Positions 7,463-15,501 are shown, counted from the first letter of the stretch. The stretch: 35,230 nt of DNA from Chloroflexota bacterium (GCA_021786265.1 JAJYNP010000370.1:1-35230); one strand, 5' to 3'. Program-made: numbers and translations. The notes: generated from the letters alone by a model not told the origin.

Positions 7463-8374
7463 ATGCGAGGCCGCACGACGGGGGTCCACGCCCTGACCAG
7501 CATCGCGATCCGCGGCGTCTCGCGGTCGTTCGCCACGGTGGACGGCGCGCTGCCCGTGCTCGACCGGGTCAGCTTCGACGTGCCGGAGCGCTCCGTCGTC
7601 GCGCTCATCGGGCCCAACGGGTGCGGCAAGAGCACCCTCCTCCGGCTCGTCGCCGGCCTCCTCCGGCCCGCCGCCGGGCAGATCGAGGTGGACGGCGTGG
7701 CGGTGACCGGCCCGGACCCCCGGGTCGGGTTCGTGTTCCAGGAGCCACGCCTGCTGCCGTGGCGCGATTCCGCCGGCAACATCGCGTATCCCCTGGAGCT
7801 TGCCGGATGGTCGCGCGCCCGGCGTGACGACCAGGTGCGCGACCTGCTCGGCCTGGTGGGCCTGCGCGAGTTCGCGGGCGCCCGGCCGCACGAGCTGTCG
7901 GGCGGCATGCGGCAGCGCGTGTCGATCGCGCGCGCGCTCGCCCTGGGGCCCTCCGTGCTCCTGCTCGACGAGCCGTTCAGCGCCCTCGACGCGCTGACCC
8001 GCGAGCGCTTCAACGCCGAGCTGCTGCACCTGTGGGAGCGCACCGAGACCACGATCCTGCTCGTCACGCACTCGATCTCCGAGGCCATCTTCCTGGCCGA
8101 CCGGGTGATCGTGCTCTCACCCCGCCCCGGACGTGTCGTGGCCGACCTGCCCGTGGGGATCGACCGCGCCGCGCGCGAGTCGAACATCGACACGCTGGCA
8201 CTCGGGCGGACGGCGACCCTGATCCGGCGGCACCTGGCGGGCGCCACGGACGATCCCTCGCCGGCAGAGCTGACCGCGGAGCTGGGCCGGCGCCAGCGGC
8301 CGGGCGGGATCCCGATCGAGGAGCTGGGCGAGCCGGCCTGGTTCGACCCGTTCGGGCCGGAGGGCGGAGCGTGA
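7463..8374 (+). CDS. ABC transporter ATP-binding protein (probable riboflavin importer)
   Basis: A 303-residue ABC ATPase of the nitrate/sulfonate/taurine/thiamine-precursor (SsuB/TauB/ThiZ-like) group. Motifs in order: Walker A GPNGCGKST, Q-loop FQEPRLLPW, signature LSGGMRQR, Walker B VLLLDEPFSALD, and H-loop THS. A C-terminal extension of about 60 residues (from GATDDPSPAEL) follows the ATPase. It powers import with the permease and binding protein encoded immediately downstream; its stop overlaps the permease GTG (GTGA). The FMN riboswitch upstream makes riboflavin the most likely substrate. The ATG at 7463 is the first plausible in-frame start after the riboswitch; no Shine-Dalgarno is seen. 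Confidence 0.9.
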   Translation: MRGRTTGVHALTSIAIRGVSRSFATVDGALPVLDRVSFDVPERSVVALIGPNGCGKSTLLRLVAGLLRPAAGQIEVDGVAVTGPDPRVGFVFQEPRLLPWRDSAGNIAYPLELAGWSRARRDDQVRDLLGLVGLREFAGARPHELSGGMRQRVSIARALALGPSVLLLDEPFSALDALTRERFNAELLHLWERTETTILLVTHSISEAIFLADRVIVLSPRPGRVVADLPVGIDRAARESNIDTLALGRTATLIRRHLAGATDDPSPAELTAELGRRQRPGGIPIEELGEPAWFDPFGPEGGA

Positions 8375-9198
8375 GCGGGCTCCGACCGCTGGCCGGCGAA
8401 CGGACCGTGGCGCATCGGGCGCCCGTGGCCCGGCGGCGCGGGCTCGGCCGCTGGCGGCGCGCGATCGACGTTGCCGCCGCGGCGCTCGTCTTCGTCATCG
8501 CCTGGAAGCTGGTCGTGGCCCTCGGCGGCTACCCGGTCTTCATCCTGCCCGCGCCGGAGGTGGTGGCGGCACGGTTCGTCTCCGCCTGGGCCGACGGCAC
8601 CATGGAGCCGCATGCGGCGCAGACGCTCGTCGAGGTCCTGCTCGGGTTCGCCGTCGGTGCGAGCGCGGCCCTCGTGGCCGGGTACGCGCTGGCGCGCTCG
8701 CGCCTGGCGGAGCGCGTCCTCTCCCCGTACCTGGTCGCGGCCCAGGCCACGCCGATCCTGGCCCTCGCGCCGCTCCTGGCCCTGTGGTTCGGGAACGGGC
8801 TGCTCAGCAAGGTCGTGATCTGCGCGCTCATCGTCTTCTTCCCGGTCGCGGTCGCGACGATGGTCGGGCTCCGCAACGTCGACCGGCGGCTGCTGGAGAT
8901 GGCGCGCTCGTACCGGGCGACGCGCTGGCAGCTGCTGTGGAGCCTCGAGCTGCCCGCGGCGCTGCCCGGGATCATGGGCGGGATGCGCGTGGGTGTCACG
9001 CTCGCGGTGGTCGGTGCGATCATCGGCGAGTGGGCAGGCGGCGACCGCGGCCTGGGCGTGTTGATCAACCTTGCCCGCGGCAGCCTGTTCGACATCCCGC
9101 TGCTGTTCGCCACACTGTTGACGATCGCCCTGCTGGGCGTCGTGCTGTACGTCCTGGTCGTGCTCGTGGAACGCCGCCTGGTCGGCACCCGCGGCTGA
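8371..9198 (+). CDS. ribX: ABC transporter permease, RibX-like
   Basis: A 275-residue inner-membrane permease of the SsuC/TauC/ThiX type (BPD_transp_1 fold). It has about six hydrophobic segments and the conserved cytoplasmic loop around EMARSYRATRWQLLWSLELPAALPGIMGGMRVG, the EAA-type coupling segment to the ATPase. GTG 8371 overlaps the stop codon of the ATPase gene (GTGA), indicating translational coupling. The N-terminal 30 residues are Arg-rich and cytosolic by the positive-inside rule. Predicted RibXY riboflavin systems under FMN riboswitches are known in Chloroflexota; the symbol is assigned by that context, not by a search. Confidence 0.85.
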   Translation: MSGLRPLAGERTVAHRAPVARRRGLGRWRRAIDVAAAALVFVIAWKLVVALGGYPVFILPAPEVVAARFVSAWADGTMEPHAAQTLVEVLLGFAVGASAALVAGYALARSRLAERVLSPYLVAAQATPILALAPLLALWFGNGLLSKVVICALIVFFPVAVATMVGLRNVDRRLLEMARSYRATRWQLLWSLELPAALPGIMGGMRVGVTLAVVGAIIGEWAGGDRGLGVLINLARGSLFDIPLLFATLLTIALLGVVLYVLVVLVERRLVGTRG

Positions 9199-9220
9199 CA
9201 TGTCACCTGGGGAGGTCATC

Positions 9221-10429
9221 GTGTCTCGACTCGCACCACGCATCCAGCCGCACCGCGGGCTGTCAGGCCCGGGCGCCCTCCGGGGGCGACTGCGCATCCT
9301 CGCGGTCCCCGCGATCCTGGCGCTGCTCGCCGGGGCCTGCGTGTCGCCTGCCGCGTCGCCCACCGGGTCGATCCCGGCGGCCGGGTCGGCTGCGGCGTCG
9401 TCCGCCCCGGTCGCGTCGGCTGCCGTCGCATCGGGCGGTCCGTCGTCGGGTGCGCCGGGTGCGCCGGCGTCGGGCGGGCCCGCCGCCTCGTCGTCTGCCG
9501 GATCGGGCACCCTCACCCACCTGACGATCGGGCTCGGTTACATCCCGAGCGTGCAGTTCGCGCAGTTCTACCTCGCGCAGCAGGCCGGCTACTACCGCGA
9601 CGCCGGGCTCGACGTGACGTTCGAGAACAAGGTCGACCCGGACCTGGTGGTGCTGGTCGCCCAGGGCGCCCTCGACGCGGGCATCGCCGACGGCACGAGC
9701 GTGATCCCGGCGGTCAGCCAGGGCATCCCGATCAAGTACGTGGCCACGATCTACGGCACGTTCCCCAACATCGTCTTCGCGAAGGCGAGCTCGGGGATCA
9801 CCACCGCGGCGGACCTGAAGGGCAAGCGGATCGGGACGCCGTGCAAGTGCGGCAGCTCCTGGATCATGCTCCAGGCGCTGCTGAGCTCCGCCAACCTCAC
9901 GACCGGCGACGTGCAGGTGGTGGAGTACCCCGACTACAGCCAGGAGGCGGCGGTCTATCGCGGGGCGGTGGACGCCGCGACCGGCTACACGAACAACGAG
10001 CCGCTGCAGCTGCAGTCGCAGGGCCAGCAGGTCACGGAGCTGCACGTGGACCAGACCGTGCCGCTCCCCGGCCCGGGGCTGATCGCGAGCACCTCGACCA
10101 TCGCCGCCAGGGGCCCTGCGCTGCGGGCGTTCATCGCCGCGACCCTGCACGCGATGCGCGACATCGCGGCCGATCCGCAGAAGGGGTTCGACGCCTCGGT
10201 GAAGGTCGTGCCGGCCCTCGCGTCGCAGCAGGCCCTGCAGATGCAGATCCTGAAGGCGACGATCGCGACGTGGGGCAGCGCGTACACCGACGCGCACGGG
10301 CTGGGCGCGATCGACCCGGCGGCCTGGCAGGCCTCGCTGACGTTCATGTCGTCGCTGCCGGACCACCCGGTGGCGAAGCCGCTGACGGTCGACCAGCTGA
10401 TCGACACGAGCCTGCTGCCGGCGGGTTGA
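9221..10429 (+). CDS. ribY: Substrate-binding lipoprotein, NMT1/THI5-like (RibY-like)
   Basis: A 402-residue solute-binding lipoprotein. GTG 9221 follows GGGGAGG by 5 nt; the ATG at 9200 has no ribosome site. Residues 1-43 form a lipoprotein signal ending in the lipobox LLAGAC. A flexible Ser/Ala/Gly/Pro linker (to about residue 95) precedes the mature domain beginning LTIGLGYIPSVQFAQFYLAQQAGYYRDAGLDV, the NMT1/THI5-like hallmark. The CKCGSS segment occupies the position of the CCCFC-like loop of pyrimidine-binding relatives, so an HMP-type ligand cannot be excluded by fold alone. The FMN riboswitch argues for riboflavin. It is the third gene of the importer operon. Confidence 0.87.
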   Translation: MSRLAPRIQPHRGLSGPGALRGRLRILAVPAILALLAGACVSPAASPTGSIPAAGSAAASSAPVASAAVASGGPSSGAPGAPASGGPAASSSAGSGTLTHLTIGLGYIPSVQFAQFYLAQQAGYYRDAGLDVTFENKVDPDLVVLVAQGALDAGIADGTSVIPAVSQGIPIKYVATIYGTFPNIVFAKASSGITTAADLKGKRIGTPCKCGSSWIMLQALLSSANLTTGDVQVVEYPDYSQEAAVYRGAVDAATGYTNNEPLQLQSQGQQVTELHVDQTVPLPGPGLIASTSTIAARGPALRAFIAATLHAMRDIAADPQKGFDASVKVVPALASQQALQMQILKATIATWGSAYTDAHGLGAIDPAAWQASLTFMSSLPDHPVAKPLTVDQLIDTSLLPAG

Positions 10430-10545
10430 GCGGGCGGGGGGGCTGCCCGGGGCGGGATCGGCCCCGCCCATCGCGGCGCGCGCGTTCGCGGGTGCCGGGC
10501 TATCGGCCGTGCCCATCGCGGCGCGCGTTCGCGTTCGCCGGGCTG

Positions 10546-11571
10546 TCAGATGGCCAGCCGACTTCCTCGCCGGGCGCCCCCCGCCTGCAGCTCCGCCGCC
10601 CGGATCACGTGCTGCACGAGCACCGCGTTCGTGACCGGGCCGACCCCGCCGGGCACCGGCGTGATCGCGCCGGCAACCCCGATGGCGCTCGCCGCCTCCA
10701 CGTCGCCGACGATCCTGCCGTCGACCACGTTGATCCCGACGTCGACGACGATCGCGCCCGGTTTGAGCATGGCCCCGGTGACCAGCCCCGGCGAGCCCGC
10801 CGCGACCACCAGCACGTCGGCCTGCCGCGTGAAACTCGCCAGGTCGCGCGTGCGAGTGTGGCAGATCGTGACGGTGCAGTGTCGCTGGAGCAGCAGCTGG
10901 GCGACCGGCCTGCCCACCACGCGGCTCCGACCCACCACGACCGCATGCAGACCCTCCAGCGCGCGACCGGACCGCTCGAGGATCTCGACCGCGGCCTGGG
11001 CCGTCGCCGGCACGAACGCGGGGTAACCCAGCGTGACCAGGCCGGCGTTGAGCGGGGTGACCCCGTCGACGTCCTTCGCCGGGTCGAGCACGTCCAGGAC
11101 CGTCCGCAGCGGGATTGAGGGCGGCAGCGGATGCTGCACGATGATGCCAGCGACGTGGGGGTCCGCGTTGAGCGCGGCCAGTTCCCGGCGCACGCTCGCA
11201 GGCGAGACGCGGCCCTGTACCCGGACCTCGCGGCCCTCCAGGCCGACACCGGCGCACGTTCGGAGGATCTGGCGGACGTACACCGCGAAGGCCGGATCGT
11301 GGCCGAGTACGAGGACGGCGAGCGCGGGCGCGTACCCCCGCCGGCGGCGGAACGTCTCGACGTCGGCGCTGACCTGCTGGCGAATGTCGGCGGCGATCGC
11401 TGCGCCCGACAGGACACGGGTCTCGGGCAAGGTGGCGGCGCCGGGAACGGATCCGAGGTCGGTGCCGGGGCCGGCCGCCGGAACGGTGCCGGGGCCGGCC
11501 ACAGGCCCGGCCACGGTCACGGCGTCGGAAACGGTACCAGGATCAGCCCCGGACCCGGCCGTCGCGGTCAC
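10546..11571 (-). CDS. folD: FolD-type methylene-THF dehydrogenase lacking the cyclohydrolase lysine
   Basis: A FolD-family enzyme: 5,10-methylene-THF to methenyl-THF (NADP-linked), and in typical members on to 10-formyl-THF. Seen: GIIVQHPLP with the conserved Gln, DPAKDVDG with the conserved Asp, the nucleotide-binding VVGRSRVVGRPVAQLLL, and ITPVPGGVGPVTNA. Normally the active site reads S..YVxxK; here it is F95-A-V-Y98-V-R-Q-I102, so the lysine required for cyclohydrolysis is Ile and the serine is Phe. The first ~50 residues are Gly/Ala/Pro-rich and atypical. GTG 11571 is uncertain and a TTG at 11430 would give a family-length protein. It lies 70 bp downstream of fchA on the same strand. 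Confidence 0.9.
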   Translation of the reverse strand: MTATAGSGADPGTVSDAVTVAGPVAGPGTVPAAGPGTDLGSVPGAATLPETRVLSGAAIAADIRQQVSADVETFRRRRGYAPALAVLVLGHDPAFAVYVRQILRTCAGVGLEGREVRVQGRVSPASVRRELAALNADPHVAGIIVQHPLPPSIPLRTVLDVLDPAKDVDGVTPLNAGLVTLGYPAFVPATAQAAVEILERSGRALEGLHAVVVGRSRVVGRPVAQLLLQRHCTVTICHTRTRDLASFTRQADVLVVAAGSPGLVTGAMLKPGAIVVDVGINVVDGRIVGDVEAASAIGVAGAITPVPGGVGPVTNAVLVQHVIRAAELQAGGARRGSRLAI

Positions 11572-11641
11572 GTCGAGCGGGCGGTGCCGGGCGCCATTCG
11601 GTCCGTCGCACGCACCGCGTGCCCGTGCTGCCGCTTGCCCG

Positions 11642-12298
11642 TCACTCCGGTTCGGGATCGCGAAGGCGACCCGCTCCGACGCGCTCGCGCGCCCGTGCGG
11701 CGAGCTCCTCGATCGACGCGAGGAGCTCCATGACCTCGTCGGTCACGCGATCCGCGAACGCGTCGTCGCCGACCGAGGGCAGGTTGACCAGCACGTTCGC
11801 CGCGGCACCCCGGCCCGCGGCCTCGACGAGGAGCGCGGCGACCTGGACGTCGCTGGCGGCATTCAGGTTGCTCCGGCCGGCCATGGCATCGACCTCGCCG
11901 GCCAGGTCGGCGCAGCGCCGCACGGCCTCCAGCGGCACCTCGGCGGCATGGCGCGCGGCGGACCGGATGGCGATCGTCCGGGACTCCTGCTGCTCCACGG
12001 TGTCGCGCGGCAGCTTCAGGGCGGCGGCGAATCCCGCGTACGCCTCGGCATCCCTGTCAGCCAGGTCGAGGAACGCGGCCGACGCGCCGGTCGCGAAGGC
12101 GAGGGCGCGCTGGTGGGTGGCCTCGTACGGGGCGTACTTCGGGCGCCCGAGCGAGAGACGGGCCACCATCGCGATCAGGCTCGCCGAGAAGCTCGCGGCG
12201 ATCGCCGAGGCGGATCCGCCGCCCGGAACGGGCTCGGGCGACGCGAGCCGTGCCGCGAACTGGCCGATCGTGATGTCCGAGAAGCGTTCCGTGCTCAT
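11642..12298 (-). CDS. fchA: Cyclodeaminase/cyclohydrolase family protein (FchA-like)
   Basis: A 218-residue member of the formiminotransferase-cyclodeaminase C-terminal family. It carries the signature LASPEPVPGGGSASAIAASFSASL, a mostly helical body and the C-terminal NVLVNLPSVGDD. Family members either deaminate 5-formimino-THF to methenyl-THF (histidine degradation) or hydrolyse methenyl-THF to 10-formyl-THF (FchA). Both are plausible here: ftcD and hutI are 8 kb away, and the adjacent FolD lacks the cyclohydrolase lysine. The ATG is preceded by GACAAT (minus strand, 12306-12311) at 7 nt, a leaderless-type arrangement. Likely co-transcribed with folD. Confidence 0.9.
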   Translation of the reverse strand: MSTERFSDITIGQFAARLASPEPVPGGGSASAIAASFSASLIAMVARLSLGRPKYAPYEATHQRALAFATGASAAFLDLADRDAEAYAGFAAALKLPRDTVEQQESRTIAIRSAARHAAEVPLEAVRRCADLAGEVDAMAGRSNLNAASDVQVAALLVEAAGRGAAANVLVNLPSVGDDAFADRVTDEVMELLASIEELAARARERVGAGRLRDPEPE

Positions 12299-12377
12299 CG
12301 GCAGGATTGTCGCATCCGCGACGACGGGCCGCGGCGGCGGGACGACACGTGCCCGATCCGGCGACGGGTGCCGGTTG

Positions 12378-12509
12378 GACGGCGCGGACGAAGCTCGCCG
12401 TCAGGCGGCCCGCGCCAGGGCGACGGCGCGGACGAAGCTCGCCTTCGGGTTGCCCGTGTCGGGTCGACGGCGCCCGGCCTGCTCGCCGTCAGGCGGCCCG
12501 CGCCAGGGC
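12378..12509. repeat. 44-bp tandem repeat overlapping a gene 3' end
   Basis: Three head-to-tail units at 12378-12421, 12422-12465 and 12466-12509. Units 1 and 3 share an exact 30-nt match (12393-12422 and 12481-12510). The third unit contains the last seven codons and stop of the DUF6504 gene. Confidence 0.9.
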
Positions 12510-12794
12510 GGGAACGGGTGCGAGCACCGGGTCAGAACTGGCCGGGTCGAGCCCTTCCACGATCCAGCGATGATCGCGGTGCCGGTACACCAGCTCGAAC
12601 GTGGCCGTCTCCGTCACGACCTGGAAGCAGGTCCGCGGTCCGACGGCCACGGGGTAGGCCGCGGACTCATCGCGGACTCGTGTCACCGCCAGGACGGGCA
12701 GCTCCTCGCGGGCGAGTCGGATGGCGCGCGGCCGACCGTCGAACCAGTCGCAGCGAACCTGGACCTCCAGCGGGGAGACGCGGATCATGGACAT
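12489..12794 (-). CDS. DUF6504 family protein, LexA-regulated
   Basis: A 101-residue small protein beginning MSMIRVSPLEVQVRCDWFDG, with FELVYRHRDHRWIVEGL toward the end. This resembles DUF6504, a family often encoded beside Y-family polymerases or mutasome genes in actinobacteria; its biochemical role is unknown. ATG 12794 follows AAGGAG by 8 nt. Its promoter carries two LexA boxes (12855-12868 and 12888-12899), so it should be induced by DNA damage. It lies directly downstream of dinB on the same strand but with its own promoter, which begins inside the dinB stop region. Ends in a 44-bp tandem repeat. Confidence 0.75.
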   Translation of the reverse strand: MSMIRVSPLEVQVRCDWFDGRPRAIRLAREELPVLAVTRVRDESAAYPVAVGPRTCFQVVTETATFELVYRHRDHRWIVEGLDPASSDPVLAPVPALARAA

Positions 12795-12854
12795 CGGTCG
12801 GCTCCTTCCGGGGCAGTTCCGTCTCTCCGTTCCCGTGGGCACGTCGGCGGCGAG

Positions 12855-12907
12855 AGAACATCTGTTCTGTTGCGTGCCATCAAACCAGAACGGATGTTCG
12901 ATGTCAA
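12855..12907 (-). promoter_or_regulatory. Promoter with two LexA (SOS) boxes
   Basis: Minus strand: TTGACA (12902-12907), 17 nt, then TTTGAT (12879-12884). A LexA box GAAC-ggat-GTTC (12888-12899) sits between -35 and -10. A second, AGAACATCTGTTCT (12855-12868, a perfect palindrome), sits at and just past the expected transcription start. The architecture matches the lexA promoter at 16498-16526. It drives the DUF6504 gene. Confidence 0.9.
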
Positions 12908-14169
12908 GTGGAATCGGAATCCACCCCGCGCGCGCCGGGCTTCCGGTCCGGATCGCGTTCGAACGGTTCCGGCACCGAGCCCTCGAGCAGGCGGGCCCGG
13001 GTGACCGCCCTCGGCCCGAAACGACGGCGGATCTCGTCGACCGCCGCGACGGTCCGTCGCTGTCGCTCGTCCTCGGCCTCGACGAAGAGCGGCAGCTGCG
13101 ACGGCTCGACCAGGTTGCTCGCGGCGACCCCCAGGAGACGCACGCGGGTCCCGCGCAGCAGCGGCCTGGCAAGCTCGAGCGACGTCCGCCAGATCGGGTC
13201 GGCCAGGTCGGTCGGTTCGGCCAGCGTGCGTTGCCGAGTGTGGGTCGAGAAGTCGCTGGCACGCACCTTGACGGCGACGGTCCCCGCACGGAGCCCGGCC
13301 GTGCGGAGCCGGCCCGCGACCCCTTCCGACAGCCCGAGCAGGGTGCGCTCGATGACCTCGCGGTCGCTGGTGTCGACGTCGAAGGTGTGCTCGTGGCTGA
13401 TCGACCTGGCGTCCTGTGGCTCCTCGACGGTCGACGGGTCGATCCCCCGCGCCCGCTCCGCCAGCTGCGCTCCGTGCTCGCCGAACCGCCTGCGCAGCGC
13501 ATCCGGCGGGATCGCCGCCAGGTCGCCGATGGTCCGCACGCCGAAGTCGGCGAGTGCGACCCGGGTCTTGTCGCCCACCCCCCACAGCCGCGAGATGGGG
13601 AGCGGCGCGAGGAAGGCCGCCTCCTCGCCCGCCGGGACGACCACGAGCCCATCGGGCTTCCGAAGGTCCGAGGCGACCTTGGCGATGAGCTTGGTGGCGG
13701 CCACGCCGACGGACGCGGTCAGCCCGATCTCGGCGCGGATGGCGGCCTTGATCGCGACGGCGATGGCGTCGGGCGGACCGAAGAGCGCCTCCGAGCCGGC
13801 CACGTCGAGGAACGCCTCGTCGATCGAGACCTGTTCCACCCGCGGGGTGTAGCGCCGGAGGATCGCCATGACCTCGCGGCTGACGGCGACGTACTTCGCG
13901 CCGTCGACCGGCAGGAACACGGCCTGGGGGCAGAGCGCCGCGGCCGTCCGGAGTGGCATCGCGGACCGGACCCCGAACCGTCGCGCCTCGTAGGATGCCG
14001 CGCTCACCACGCCCCGCCGGTCCGCGCCGCCTCCGCCGCCGACGACGACCGGGCGCCCGCGGAGCTCGGGCCGGTCACGCTGCTCGACCGCCGCGAAGAA
14101 CGCGTCCAGGTCGACGTGGAGGATGGTGGCGTCGCGGACGCGAACCCGATCGACCGACGCTTCGTCCAT
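12904..14169 (-). CDS. dinB: DNA polymerase IV (Y-family)
   Basis: A 421-residue error-prone translesion polymerase. Palm motifs: ILHVDLDAFFAAVEQ with the first catalytic Asp, ARRFGVRSAMP, and VEQVSIDEAFLD with the SIDE catalytic pair. Then the TASVGVAATKLIAKVAS fingers/palm end, the thumb HhH region LWGVGDKTRVALADFGVRT, and the little-finger domain from SISHEHTFDVD. It lacks a recognisable C-terminal beta-clamp motif of the usual QLxLF form at the extreme end, but QLPLF at about residue 371 could serve. A minus-strand TACACT (14180-14185) lies 10 nt before the ATG. No LexA box is seen in its own promoter, unlike the neighbouring DUF6504 gene. Confidence 0.95.
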   Translation of the reverse strand: MDEASVDRVRVRDATILHVDLDAFFAAVEQRDRPELRGRPVVVGGGGGADRRGVVSAASYEARRFGVRSAMPLRTAAALCPQAVFLPVDGAKYVAVSREVMAILRRYTPRVEQVSIDEAFLDVAGSEALFGPPDAIAVAIKAAIRAEIGLTASVGVAATKLIAKVASDLRKPDGLVVVPAGEEAAFLAPLPISRLWGVGDKTRVALADFGVRTIGDLAAIPPDALRRRFGEHGAQLAERARGIDPSTVEEPQDARSISHEHTFDVDTSDREVIERTLLGLSEGVAGRLRTAGLRAGTVAVKVRASDFSTHTRQRTLAEPTDLADPIWRTSLELARPLLRGTRVRLLGVAASNLVEPSQLPLFVEAEDERQRRTVAAVDEIRRRFGPRAVTRARLLEGSVPEPFERDPDRKPGARGVDSDST

Positions 14170-14179
14170 CGTCGGCGGC

Positions 14180-14189
14180 AGTGTATCGT
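14180..14189. promoter_or_regulatory. Overlapping divergent -10 elements (dinB / membrane protein)
   Basis: TACACT on the minus strand (14180-14185) and TATCGT on the plus strand (14184-14189) overlap by two bases in the 28-bp gap between the two start codons. They lie 10 and 8 nt from their starts, so polymerase could serve only one direction at a time. Confidence 0.5.
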
Positions 14190-14197
14190 CTCGCGCG

Positions 14198-15481
14198 ATG
14201 GAGGGAACCGGCCAACCGCTCCACCCCTGGCCAACGCCCCGCGAGATCTCGATGTGGCTCGACCGATCCGTTGCCGGGCGGGCGTGGCGCGCGGTGTGGG
14301 CGTCGTCGCGATGGTCGGCGGCGACCGTCGCGACGGTTGCTGCGGCCGTCTACCTCTTCACGGCGTCGCGCGAGCCGACGGCGCTGAACTACTTCGTGCG
14401 CCTGGCCGATGCGTTCCTGCACGGCAACCTGTTCCTGACCGACCACCCCAGCTGGCTCTCGGAGCTGGTGCCGCACGACGGCGTCTACTACGTGCCGTAT
14501 CCGCCGATGCCGGCGATCGTGCTGATGCCGTTCGTCCTGGTGCTCGGGCCAGGTTTCCCGCAGCAGGTCGCGAGCTGCATCTTCGCCGGAATCGGTGTCG
14601 GGCTCGCCTGGGCCATGCTCGGGCGGTTCTCGCTCCGCCCGTCGGTGCGGGCGTTGCTGACCGCCGTGTTCGGGTTCGGGACCGACCTCTGGTACATCGC
14701 GGAGACGGGCACGGCCTGGTACCTGAGCCACAGCGTGGCCATCATGTTCGCGGTGGCGGCCGTCATCCTGGCGCTCGATCGCCGCTGGCCGTGGCTATGC
14801 GGGGTGCTGCTGGGCGCCGCCACGCTGGCGAGGCTGCCGGTCGGGCTGGGAACCCCGTTCTACCTGGCGATGCTGGTCGGCGTCGGGTGGCCGCCGCGGC
14901 TACCGCGAGCGGAATGGGCGGGGGCGCTGCGCTCCACGACCATGTTCGCGCTCGGCCTCGCCGCGCCCATGGCGCTGTACGTCGCCTACAACATCGCGCG
15001 GTGGGGCACCCCCGTCGATCTCGGCTACACGAGCATCCCGGGCGTGCTCAAGGAGCCGTACTACCAGCAGGGGATCCTCTCGATCGCGTACATCCCGCGG
15101 CACCTTTACGCGATCTTCCTGCGCAGCTGGAACTTCGTGGACCGCCCGCCCTGGCTGCAGCCCTCGTGGTGGGGCCTGTCTCTGTTCCTGACGACGCCGC
15201 TCTTCCTGTGGCTGGCCAGCGCGCGGCCGCGCGATCCGCGCACGGTGTGGGCCGCCATCGGCATCGGGTTGACGCTGATCCCGATCGTCACGCACGGCAA
15301 CATCGGGTTCACCCAGTTCGGATACCGCTTCGCCCTGGACTTCCAGCCGCTGCTGTTCGTGGCACTGGCGCTCGTCTTCCAGCGCGGCATGAGCCGCCTG
15401 GCGATCGCCGCCGCCGTGGCGTCGATCGCGATCAACGCCTACGCGGTCTGGGCGATCTCCACCGGGTTCGTCGCGTTCTGA
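14198..15481 (+). CDS. Polytopic membrane protein, glycosyltransferase-like (GT-C type)
   Basis: A 427-residue integral membrane protein with about ten hydrophobic segments. An early extracytoplasmic loop contains DAFLHGNLFLTDHPSWLSELVPHDGVYYVPYPPMPAIVLMPF, which resembles the first loop of lipid-linked sugar transferases of the GT-C superfamily. No exact family can be named from sequence alone, and substrate and acceptor are unknown. ATG 14198 follows TATCGT by 8 nt with no ribosome site; an upstream in-frame ATG (14123) would lie within dinB. Divergent from dinB and convergent with rplI. Confidence 0.75.
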   Translation: MEGTGQPLHPWPTPREISMWLDRSVAGRAWRAVWASSRWSAATVATVAAAVYLFTASREPTALNYFVRLADAFLHGNLFLTDHPSWLSELVPHDGVYYVPYPPMPAIVLMPFVLVLGPGFPQQVASCIFAGIGVGLAWAMLGRFSLRPSVRALLTAVFGFGTDLWYIAETGTAWYLSHSVAIMFAVAAVILALDRRWPWLCGVLLGAATLARLPVGLGTPFYLAMLVGVGWPPRLPRAEWAGALRSTTMFALGLAAPMALYVAYNIARWGTPVDLGYTSIPGVLKEPYYQQGILSIAYIPRHLYAIFLRSWNFVDRPPWLQPSWWGLSLFLTTPLFLWLASARPRDPRTVWAAIGIGLTLIPIVTHGNIGFTQFGYRFALDFQPLLFVALALVFQRGMSRLAIAAAVASIAINAYAVWAISTGFVAF

Positions 15482-15501
15482 GGTTGGGACGCGGCCGGGC
15501 G

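Noticed and set aside
10430..10545. Repeated CCCATCGCGGCGCGCGTTCGCG-like blocks after the importer operon
   Set aside because: Only two short imperfect copies in a 116-bp convergent gap; could be an inefficient terminator but shows no clear stem plus T-run.
11430..11571. Gly/Pro/Ala-rich start of folD as a targeting signal
   Set aside because: No hydrophobic core, lipobox or twin-arginine; more likely a repeat-derived extension or a wrongly early start.
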